A stretch of DNA of 64,000 bases from assembly GCA_963681505.1 (NCBI GenBank), contig OY811991.1:1367501-1431500 (forward strand), given 5' to 3'. Shown one piece after another: positions 54,659 to 64,000 of the stretch. A program made the translations under genes and the position numbers. The DNA is from Eunapius fragilis (Eukaryota; Porifera; Demospongiae; Spongillida; Spongillidae). Position 1 is the stretch's first letter. Every line of letters starts with the position of its first letter. The notes beneath the pieces were generated by a model. That model saw nothing but the letters and a program-made list of their open reading frames with translations. It was not told where the DNA came from and searched no databases.

Positions 54659-55611
54659 AAATAATCTCCAGAGTCTGCCATTGAGTCTCCTCCCTCGCAG
54701 AGATCTCTCTCCCATAAGCTGGATAGCTTGACTTGCAGTAGTTTGTATGACTCAGCTTCTCCAGCAAACAAAGCTCGCCTCCTCTCTGCCTTTGCTCCCT
54801 TGGCCACTTCATGGGTTTCAGTCCTTCCTTTCGGTGAGCCTAGCCTGCATTTTGATCCTAGAGAATTCCGCACAGCTATTTCATGGTGGCTGGGTTTAGA
54901 AACAATAACAGCCTCCTGCTGTCTGCTATGTCCTGAAATAGCTTTGGACCCCCTGGGGCATCATGCGTTGTCATGCAGACGAGGTGGTGATGTGGTTCTC
55001 CGACATAACCAGCTGCGAGATGTCTTTGTCGATATTTGCCACAAGGCAACCCTTGGAGCGAGGATCGAGGCAGGTAGTGCACTTACCCCTGACCTTTCTA
55101 GGTCTCGCCCTGCAGATGCCCTAGTGAACAATTGGATAGGTGGAAGCTCTGCCGCTTTTGATGTAACAGTGACGTCTCCTCTTACACCTGTGTCACTTCA
55201 TGAATCAACCATTACTGCACGAACAGCTGCACTACTGGCAGAGCAGAGGAAGCACCAGGCAAATGACCCCAAGTGTGATACCCTTGGATGGAAATGCATC
55301 CCTCTTGCTGTGGAGAGCTATGGGAGCTGGGGTCTTGAAGCCAGGCAGGCTTTTTCCCATTTGGCCTCGCGCCTGTTCTTTGGCATAGGACACCAGAAGT
55401 CGAAGCTCTTGGTAGAGATCTATATGGGAGGCTAAACGTAACCCTGGTGAGGTGCAATTCCAGAGCTCTCCTAAGCAGAGCATGCAATTTGTTTTAGTTA
55501 CTCTATATATGTATATAGTGTATTAGTCATAAGAATAACGATGCCGCCTGATATAAATTGTTTACTCCTGGATATGTATTATGTATTATATTATTATAAA
55601 AATAATACTTA
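54659..55611 (+). mobile_element. Retroelement copy (duplicate of 30833-31352, more complete)
   Basis: Open for 235 codons: CCLLCPEIALDPLGHHALSC, RPADALVNNW, SSAAFDVTVTSPL and LGWKCIPLAVESYGSWG. A late frameshift near 55,420 precedes LVRCNSRALLSRACN. The tail is TATTATATTATTATAAAAAT. Confidence 0.85.
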
Positions 55612-56816
55612 AGCAGAGGTGGCCTGGGGCTTCGTTCACTAGCTCATCACTCTAATGCAGCCTTTATCGCCTCCATCAGTACTGCAGGCCTTGCCTCACC
55701 ATCAGATAATTTCCTGGCTGATACGGTCAATTCCTACAATAGGTGTGTTCCCCCTGAGAGTGCAATTAATATTAACAGTCTTGCATCTTCTCCTTGCCGA
55801 CAACACACTCTATCAGCTGCATTAGAAAACATTCAATTTAACTCTCTTCTATCCCAGAGCTCTGTGGCTGACAAGGCTCGTCTCCTGTCTATCTCCTCTC
55901 CCCATGCCTCTGCTTGGCTCTCTGTAGTACCATCTCCAGGCCTGGGTCTAAGCTTAGACCCCAACGAGCACCAAATGGCCATCAAGTGGTGGCTGGGGCT
56001 AAACACCTCACCTGGCTCACCTCCCTGTGCATTGTGTCCAGAACATCCCTTGGATCCCCTAGGTCACCATGCAATAACATGTAAGAGAGGTGGTGATGCT
56101 GTATCCAGGCACAACAAGCTCAGGGATGTAGTGCTTCAAACCTGCCATCATGCCTGCATCAGCGCCAAGGCAGAGGCCGGTAGTGGACTAGGACATGAGC
56201 TTTGGAACACACGCCCTGCTGACATCCTAGCTTCCAATTGGCTCTGTGGCAAGCCTGCTGCCTTTGACCTTACTGTGGTGTCTCCGCTTAACCCTACTCT
56301 TATCTCTGAAGCGGGTCGCACAGCAGGGTCAGCAGCGGTTGCTGCTGAGCTAAGGAAGCACTCTGCCAATGATGCCAAGTGTTCCGAGCTAGGGTGGACA
56401 TGTATTCCCCTTGTGGCCGAGTCATATGGAGCCTGGGGCAATGAAGCGATGCAAGCTTTTTCACGGCTTGCATCATACCTTGCCACAAGGACCAACTCCC
56501 CCAAGTCCAAGGTTGTCTGCAGCTTGTATGGCCGCCTTAATTTGACTCTTGTGCGAGCCAATGCCCGAGCCCTCCTCTTACGATGTGGCTGTTCCCTTCA
56601 GGAGGGGGATAGTTCCTCTTTGTCACTTTCATAGCCAGTGTGTCTCAGTGTGTCTGGACATGTATGTATGTATTTTGAATATTATTTTAATATATGTCTA
56701 AATGTATTATGTATTCTGTATATTATTATTTGTATATGACCTTGTACCATCATATATGATGACAATATATTATACTCCTGTATGTAATCATGTTTTCAAT
56801 AATAATTCAAATAATA
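55612..56816 (+). mobile_element. Retroelement copy specific to unit 2
   Basis: Begins in the reverse-transcriptase thumb region (RGGLGLRSLAHHSNAAFIAS). The 256-codon frame then reads CALCPEHPLDPLGHHAITC, RPADILASNW, GKPAAFDLTVVSPL and LGWTCIPLVAESYGAWGNEA. It ends in CAAATAATAATAATAA, which meets the inverted tail of the next copy. Confidence 0.85.
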
Positions 56817-57562
56817 ATAATAATTATTATTATTGAATAGTACACCACTCAAAAGAACAAAGAACTAACTACACTACACTACACTACACACAAATGTCCT
56901 AAAGAACTACTACCCTGCCCATGATGGCCCTGGATATTGATCTAACTAGAACCATGTTCATTCTGCTGTAGATATCAAACAGGGCAACAGATTTGGAGCG
57001 ACCTTGGTGGATGGACAGTAAAGATGCCAGGCGTGAGAACACGTTTTGGGCCTCCTTCCCCCAATGCTCAAAGGTCTCTACGGCCAGTGGGATGCACACC
57101 CACCCCAGCTCCTGACACCTGGCATCATTGGTGGAATGTTTTCTACATTCTGCAGCATGGGCTGCTGCCCCTGAGGAAGTACTGGCATCTCTTAAGGTGG
57201 CAGGAGTGAGGGGTGAAGTGACCGTTATATCAAAGGCAGCAGGCTTGCCTCTATCCCAACCCTGAACCAACACATCAGCTGGACGTGTGTTGATATGATC
57301 TCCAGATAGGCCATATCCCACTTCAACCCTTACAGGCAGGTGAGCTTGGTGGCAGAGTTCGGCAAAGGTGTCCCTAAGGTGGTTGTGACGGGTGACCACA
57401 TCTCCACCATGCCGGCATGAGGTTGCATGGTGGCCAAGAGGGTCAAGTATAAGTACGGCCCCAGGGCAGAAGGGGCAAGAAGAAGCAGTTGATGTGTCGA
57501 GGCCTAGCCATCATCTGATAGCCACTTGGCACTCTTCTGAATCTAGGTGCGTGTTCAAGCCT
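56817..57562 (-). mobile_element. Retroelement copy, opposite orientation, tail to tail
   Basis: The minus strand reads CPFCPGAVLILDPLGHHATS-like text, RPADVLVQGW, GKPAAFDITVTSPL and LGWVCIPLAVETFEHWGKEA to IMGRVVVL. Its TTATTATTATT tail (56,823-56,834) abuts the AAT tail of the plus copy. Confidence 0.85.
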
Positions 57563-58013
57563 AAAGACATAGACCTTTCCCCTCTTATATCTATGCTTAA
57601 ATATACGTAAGGAAGGAACCCTTATATGATACCCAGTAGACAATTGCAGTTACGATAATCCAAGCACGTTATACATCGTACATTTCAGAGGGGCAATATC
57701 TGTGCCATCATGAGCAGCCTGCTTCCAATATGACAAAGCATTTCAAAATACACACATGTTGAAATTTCCAGGTATCACGAGCACTATGACCTTGACTGAG
57801 CAATCTTCCCGCTCCCAAAGCCCCATAGAGACTATGAATTCAGTTGAAGTGACCACTATTTAGTATCGGCACAGTCCCATAAAGCTTTTAAAGCCGATAG
57901 CAGGGTAACACAAGTTTTTTTTTTTAAAGTTACGTATACAAGGTTGAAAAACATTAGGCTCTCTGTAAGCTGCATTTTTCACCAGTCAGGTAAGGGTCAA
58001 ATTCTCATAAAGT

Positions 58014-58070
58014 GTAGTCTGGGGACCCGACTGATGGCTGTACTAGCCATCAGTCGGGTCCCCAGACTAC
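58014..58070. mobile_element. 57-bp perfect palindromic insertion
   Basis: GTAGTCTGGGGACCCGACTG and its exact complement face each other around a few bases. It is flanked by the 7-bp direct repeat ATAAAGT (58007-58013 and 58071-58077). Unit 1 (about 39,221) has the single uninterrupted ATAAAGTGTGTACGCC. A half copy lies at 14840-14861. Confidence 0.88.
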
Positions 58071-58213
58071 ATAAAGTGTGTACGCCCACGCCTCATCTGC
58101 AAAACACGTAAAAGTTCAATTCAACATGATGGGGATCACGCGAGATATTTCCCTATTTAAGCCAATCGTTCTAGCACTCATCTCATTTCTTACCGACTCG
58201 AGGATCGTGGAGA

Positions 58214-61200
58214 ATGCTGAAGGAACTGGCTCTTCTTGTGACCCTGCTGGTCTTGTTCGCTGATGCCCGTCTCCAGCTCATCAAGGTTTAGGAGCTAGCT
58301 ATGTGGTGGCATCATATAACAGCACCCCTCACAGCTGAAGGATACTGTTGAGATGAGCGATGAGGTCGAGGAAAACAGCGACTCATTGACTAACCGCGAC
58401 GACATTCTTGAGGGTAAGGACTGGGCACCCTGTTGGGAGATATGCTATTTGGACATTTCACGCAAAAATTTTATAATGTATATAAAAATGTCTTACGCCT
58501 GAATCCCTACAACAAATTTCCGAACGATTATAGCTATCACGTCCGATTTTCAACACTTCATACTACACCATTTATCTATGGAAAAATACATTTTGGGGTC
58601 TTGCGCTGACGTGCTCATTTTCGCGCTCGATTCGCGCCAATGATTTGGGCAAATCGTGTCCCGCTCAGGTAGGAGGAGGCGGTGATTATATCCTTGGCGC
58701 GAATCAGGCGGGAAAACGTACACGTTCAACTATTTCTCCTAACAGTACATGCACGGATGACATGAGAATTAACGAAATGAGCAATGGGACCTCTTTACCT
58801 AAAAACCGTATTTGAAGTGATTTGATACTTTTGCCGAAAGTTATGGCGGGTTTGAAACCCGTGCAATACTGGAGTTAACGCAAAACCCCATAATGTATTT
58901 TACCATAGAGAAATGGTGTAGTATGATGAGGTTGATAGCTACAGCTCTTTGCTCTTTGCTCTATTCTACAGAAATGATAACCAGTTATTTGAGGGCGAAG
59001 AGTGCTGGAAGTTTGAGTGCAATGGTTAGTGTTATTCCAATCACGTGACCATTCTAATTGCAATTGTGCCTACATATTCCTTGTCACCATGGATACTATT
59101 ATGAACAATGCAGCTAGTAAGTATCAATTATGTTGCATACCTTAACATGCCTACTTATTCCTTGTCATCATGGATGCTATTATGAACAATGCAGCGTGTA
59201 AGTATCAATGATGTTGCATTTCCCATTGCACCTTGACATCCTTGTCACCATGGATACTATTATGAACAATGCAGCGTGTAAGTATCAATGATGTTGCATT
59301 TCCCATTGCACCTTAACATGCCTACTTATTCCTTGTCACCATGGATACTATTATGAACAATGCAGCGTGTAAGTATCAATGATGTTGCATTTCCCATTGC
59401 ACCTTAACATGCCTACTTATTCTTTGTCACCATGGATATTATTATGAACAATGCAGCCTGTAAGTATCAATGATGTTGCATTTCCCATTGCACCTTGACA
59501 TCCTTGTCACCATGGATACTATTATGAACAATGCAGCGTGTAAGTATCAATGATGTTGCATTTCCCATTGCACCTTAACATGCCTACTTATTCTTTGTCA
59601 CCATGGATATTATTATGAACAATGCAGCCTGTAAGTATCAATGATGTTGCATTTCCCATTGCACCTTGACATCCTTGTCACCATGGATACTATTATGAAC
59701 AATGCAGCGTGTAAGTATCAATGATGTTGCATTTCCCATTGCACCTTGACATGCCTACTTATTCCTTGTCATCATGGATGCTATTATGAACAATGCAGCC
59801 TGTAAGTATCAATGATGTTGCATTTCCCATTGCACCTTGACATCCTTGTCACCATGGATACTATTATGAACAATGCAGGATGTAAGTATCAATGATGTTG
59901 CATTTCCCATTGCACCTTAACATGTCTACTTATTCCTTGTCACTATGGATTAAATTATGAACAATGCAGCCTGTAAGTATCAATGATGTTGCATTTCCCA
60001 TTGCACCTTGACATGTCTACTGATTTTCCTTGTCACCATGGATACTATTATGAACAATGCAGCTTGTAAGTATCAATTATGTTGCATACCTTAACATGCC
60101 TACTTATTCCTTGTCATCATGGATGCTATTATGAACAATACAGCGTGTAAGTATCAATGATGTTGCATTTCCCATTGCACCTTAACATGCCTACTTATTC
60201 CTTGTCACCATGGATATTATTATGAACAATGCAGCGTGTAGGTATCAATGATGTTGCATTTCCCATTGCACCTTAACATGCCTATATATTCCTTGTCACC
60301 ATGGATACTATTATGAACAATGCAGCTTGTAAGTATCAATTATGTTGCATACCTTAACATGCCTACATATTCCTTGTCACCATGGATATTATTACGAACA
60401 ATGCAGCTTGTAAGTATCAATTATGTTGCATACCTTAACATGCCTACTTATTCCTTGTCACCATGGATACTATTATGAACAATGCAGCCTGTAAGTATCA
60501 ATGATGTTGCATTTCCCATTGCACCTTAACATGCCTACTTATTCCTTTTCATCATGGATGCTATTATGAACAATGCAGCCTGTAAGTATCAATGATGTTG
60601 CATTTCCCATTGCACCTTAACATGCCTACTTATTCCTTGTCACCATGGATATTATTATGAACAATGCAGCTTGTAAGTATCAATTATGTTGCATACCTTA
60701 ACATGCCTACTTATTCCTTGTCACCATGGATACTATTATGAACAATGCAGCTTGTAAGTATCAATTATGTTGCATACCTTAACATGCCTACTTATTCCTT
60801 GTCACCATGGATATTATTATGAACAATGCAGCCTGTAAGTATCAATGATGTTGCATTTCCCATTGCACCTTAACATGTCTACTTATTCCTTGTCACCATG
60901 GATACTATTATGAACAATGCAGCCTGTAAGTATCAATGATGTTGCATTTCCCATTGCACCTTGACATGCCTACTTATTCCTTGTCACCATGGATACTATT
61001 ATGAACAATGCAGATTGTAAGTATCAATGATGTTGCATTTCCCATTGCACCTTGACATGTCTACTTATTTTCCTTGGCTCCGTGGATACTATTATTTACA
61101 ATGCAGCGTGTAAGTATCAATGATGTTGCATTTCCCATTGCACCTTAACATGCCTACTTATTCCTTGTCACCATGGATGCTATTATGAACAATGCAGGGA

Positions 61201-61519
61201 GTAAGTATCAATGATGCTGCATTTCTTAATGTTTTTATTTATATATTGTCACCTTGGATACTAAAATGAATAATGCAGAAATGAGGTAAGTATGTATGAA
61301 TGACACTATGTTATAATTAGGTTTGTATGATGTAATTTGGCAATAATCTCATGCGTACTGAATGCTTCTTTTGATGATGTCATCATGATTTCACCATGAC
61401 AACCAAATTGATGCTAAAGTATACATTATATCTGGAGTGACATTTATTCCAAACAGGTACTGGACACACTGAAGGAACCTTTTGGACACAATGGCTTTCT
61501 GCTGCTGCTAGATGTGTAG
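58214..61519 (+). CDS. Putative small secreted peptide precursor, 88 aa
   Basis: Exons 58214-58285, 58335-58413, 58972-59024 and 61457-61519 sum to 267 nt and are phase-compatible. The protein has a signal-peptide-like start (MLKELALLVTLLVLFADARL), an acidic middle (MSDEVEENSDSLTNRDD), a short exon 3 and a C-terminal exon KEPFGHNGFLLLLDV. An alternative frame of exon 3 reads EGEECWKFECN but is not phase-compatible with exon 2. Exons 1-2 are conserved with unit 1 (few changes, mostly first or second codon positions), so selection is not obvious. The third intron holds the large minisatellite. No family is recognised and function is unknown. Confidence 0.45.
58414..58971 (+). other. Intron 2 of the peptide gene
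   Basis: Non-coding and colinear with 39,573-40,108 of unit 1. It contains two GGCGCGAATC/GATTCGCGCC-type inverted motifs around 58,625 and 58,695. Nothing else is recognised. Confidence 0.5.
59070..61230 (+). repeat. Minisatellite of about 25 units, each with intron-like ends
   Basis: Units of roughly 80-98 bp, each containing ATGGATACTATTATGAACAA, then TGCAG, a 3-base variable spacer (CGT, CCT, CTT, GGA, ATT) and GTAAGTATCA. Each unit thus looks like a short intron from GTAAGT to TGCAG separated by 3-nt micro-exon-like spacers. Unit 1 has only about three units (45530-45735), so the array expanded after the duplication. Confidence 0.93.
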
Positions 61520-61870
61520 TGACCACATATGTGTAGCTGAATAGATGCTGGTTAATACATGTATTCTGAATCATTATGAAAACACACCTGTTACCATAAT
61601 TATTTCTTTAATCATATGTGTAGGTGAATAGATGCTGGTTAATACATGTACTTTGAATCATTATGAAATGAATCATATATATATCAGTAGCACACATGTT
61701 ACCATAATTATCTCTTTAAACAAGCTAGTTTATGTTTTAAATATAGGACTATACTGATTTCGTCTTTCCTTATCCTTCAATCCTTCTTTTTACGCCACTA
61801 TTGCCTTCAAATCCTATATACCTACCACCAGTAAGGTCATTCGGGCTATTCCGATATTCGCTAAAACCTA

Positions 61871-62738
61871 TAGAGGTGTTGCACGGCTGACGTCACGACA
61901 ACTGTCATGTGACAATTTTCCCTAGGCTATTGGGGGCAAGTGTGTATTGCGCGTCAATCGTCACGACAACTGTCATGTGACAATTTTCCCTAGGCTATTG
62001 GGGGCAAGTGTGTATTGCGCGTCAATGGATGGAGCGTGTTTCCAATTATATTCAAAGCCTGTCTGCGGATTCCCGATCCAGATATGAATCGAAGGTGATG
62101 CTAGCGGGTCTAAAAATCGACCCTTACTCGATCGATGCATCAGACTGGTCCGAGAGCCCAGATACTGCACCGAATGTTCGCTGAATGCATGTGTACTACT
62201 ATGTACTCATGAATACTGCTGACCTTTACTCTCCCTCTTTGCTGCTACCGTATGAAGCGACTATGGCAGCTTGCAATTTGTGCTGTAGACGTACTATTAT
62301 AGCCCATGTTTAATGACGGTACCCAATCCGGGTTACATCGGTCATTAAGCTCAGAAGACTTTCCTGGCGAAGTCAAATTAAAACAGCATGCGTACACGGA
62401 CCTCCTTGATTATTATAAAGTTTGTATACCTCGTACGAAATGAAGTGAACACACGCGAGCGTGTTTAGAAGGTACCCAATCCTTCCGATTGATTTTCGCG
62501 AGCCATGCTGTTCTTCCGACTTCGAGAAGTTGAAAGCTCTTGATTTGCTTTGTCGTGGCAAACATTAACGGTTGGTATGGAGAAGAAGGCTATTTGTTTG
62601 TCACTCCCGGAACGCTTCCTGCAGCCTACAACGCAGCAGGTTTACCCATTTCTACATAGAACCGCCATAAAAGTTGCCCCCAGCGTGGGCGTAGCACATG
62701 ACTTTACGTGAGGTCACGAGATCCGTGCAACACCTCTA
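61871..62738. mobile_element. TA-flanked foldback element, about 866 bp, empty in unit 1
   Basis: Ends TAGAGGTGTTGCACGG and CGTGCAACACCTCTA. Unit 1 (about 46,220) reads AAACCTATCCTTTCGAAT with no insert. TA flanks suggest the Tc1/mariner group or a related superfamily. Near the left end a block of about 70 bp (CGTCACGACAACTGTCATGT onward) is tandemly duplicated. No transposase frame. Confidence 0.8.
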
Positions 62739-64000
62739 TCCGTTCGAATAACAACTTATCATGCATTATACTCTGAAAGCTTTTATCTATTCGAAATAAC
62801 CAGTTTTATGTTTCTCCATTCGTAGGTACTTCTTTTCAGACCTTTATCTATTCGAAATAACCGGTTTATGTTTCTCCATTCGTAGGAACTTACGTTTTTA
62901 GACCGATATCTGGATATGATTTTCTACTTCATAATTCACTGTTGTTTTTATACATGCATGCAATGTGGGAACGAGTCTGAAGCGATTAAAAAAATGCTCA
63001 CGGCTAAGTCGCGTACCTAATCAGAATGTCTCGATCAACTCTTGCAGTACAGTGGTGAGGTCACCATTCTCTGTAACCCTAAGGTCTAAAACGCGTACGC
63101 ATACATGTATCAATGTAGGTATCGATTCCTACCTGTATGAATTTGTTTTTCTTTACCACACCGCGTATCAGGTGATGTCACTCACAATGTGCATCAATTG
63201 GGGATACTAAATATGTAGCGTGTATTAGCAGATATCAGTAAAACGTCCCAACAATTGGTGCTCTTTTCCTAACGACAGTTTTCACGGATCCGGGTGTTAA
63301 AATTAAGATGGAGGCTCTGGCGGTCTAATAGTAAGTAACAATAATTTCGTGGGGACGAGGAGTTGCGTGCAGCCTTCATGGCATCATCGAGGTGATACCA
63401 GGGGGACACCAGAAAGGTAGTCTGCGCGTTGAAGGAACACGCACACACTAACATAACCCCGCCATGCAAGTTCCCTAAAGCATTTGTATGGGATGTGATT
63501 AGTGCCAAAAGTCGGTCACGCGCAGCGCAACGACAGATGACGCAGCGCAGCAATTGACATGCAGCGCAACGACCGATGACGCAGCGCAGCGATCTCGCGC
63601 CCAGAAATCATATGTGTATCGAATATGTAATATCGATATTCTGAGAAAAACATTATTAGATGGTGGTCGGGCTGGCTGACACGGCAGTATACAGCTAGGT
63701 GCAGAAAAAAAAATAGGCGTAAAAGAATATATAAAAGAATATATGGAGCCTTACAGCATTATATGAACACTACCAGTAACGGCATGGGAGGCTTTTACTG
63801 GCCACTCCCGCTACAGGTCATAACAAAGAGATACTAATAATAATGGTACGTCTGTGTATTGTTCTATTTGATGAACATCCATGTATTTGTAGTTCTTTTC
63901 GAGAGGCAACCCCATGGTGATGTTGAATTTGAGGTGATCGATGTTGTGGTTTGTTATAGCTTAATAACCTACGCATGGCGCATGCGTAAGGAACGTGATT
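62739..64000. other. End of unit 2 and following non-coding DNA
   Basis: Homology to unit 1 ends near 63,302. From 63,515 to 63,600 the motif CGCAGCGCA with GATGACG occurs four times in about 80 bp. The rest is AT-rich with no supported gene. Confidence 0.5.

Larger units (their letters stand above)
47757..63302 (+). other. Segmental duplication, unit 2
   Basis: Direct copy of unit 1 beginning inside Nudix exon 2 and ending after GGATCCGGGTGTTAAAA. It lacks the CACTG element, lacks most of the 31353-38914 segment, and has its own insertions (51075-51621, 58014-58070, 61871-62738) and an expanded minisatellite. Confidence 0.9.

Noticed and set aside
59070-61230. CRISPR-like array
   Set aside because: Units are tandem repeats without unique spacers, in an animal genome; intron-like ends explain the regular pattern better.
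63515-63600. CGCAGCGCA repeats as a possible origin or regulatory array
   Set aside because: Only four short degenerate units; no supporting context.

Overview
The window is nuclear DNA from a multicellular animal, most likely an early-branching invertebrate. A sponge is my guess, held at low confidence. The support is a full-length animal-type Piwi gene, many short GT-AG introns with conserved phases, and dense transposon relics of animal families. No bacterial or organellar gene cluster is present. The locus is very rich in microsatellites, long G/C homopolymers, foldback elements and nested retrotransposon fragments.

Layout. (1) 0.86-11.85 kb: three tandem, same-strand paralogues of a four-pass membrane protein that looks TMEM272-like. 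Each has a 7-nt first coding exon, five coding exons with all introns in phase 1, and an N-terminus carrying PPSY and PSAP motifs. Copy A appears broken at its last splice acceptor; copies B and C assemble cleanly. (2) 13.34-14.80 kb, minus strand: an intronless secreted protein with a beta-trefoil-like lectin domain followed by a GH43-like five-bladed propeller, a candidate for horizontal transfer. (3) 15.2-17.3 kb: a decayed Ty3/Gypsy-type retrotransposon. (4) 18.66-24.98 kb: a 16-exon Piwi gene (885 aa) with an intact DEDH tetrad and RG-rich N-terminus; foldback elements sit in intron 8. (5) 25.67-26.96 kb: a NUDT6-like Nudix gene.

From 25.85 kb to 63.3 kb the window is dominated by one large direct segmental duplication (unit 1 about 25,851-46,671; unit 2 about 47,757-63,302). 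Each unit holds the Nudix gene (unit 2 is a headless pseudogene), a nest of 5'-truncated non-LTR retrotransposon copies with an endonuclease-like C-terminus and AAT-type tails, and a small secreted-peptide gene (intact in unit 2, interrupted in unit 1). Comparing the units gives in-window empty sites for several transposons: a 5.3-kb CACTG-ended element, a TTAA-flanked piggyBac-type foldback, a TA-flanked foldback and a 57-bp perfect palindrome.

Functional links are limited. The Piwi gene lies next to a dense two-strand nest of one retrotransposon family, the kind of DNA Piwi-piRNA systems silence, but whether the nest produces piRNAs cannot be read from sequence alone. Exon models were built by hand from splice signals, phase and paralogue comparison. 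The three best models (genes B, C and Piwi) all sum to whole codons with no internal stop.
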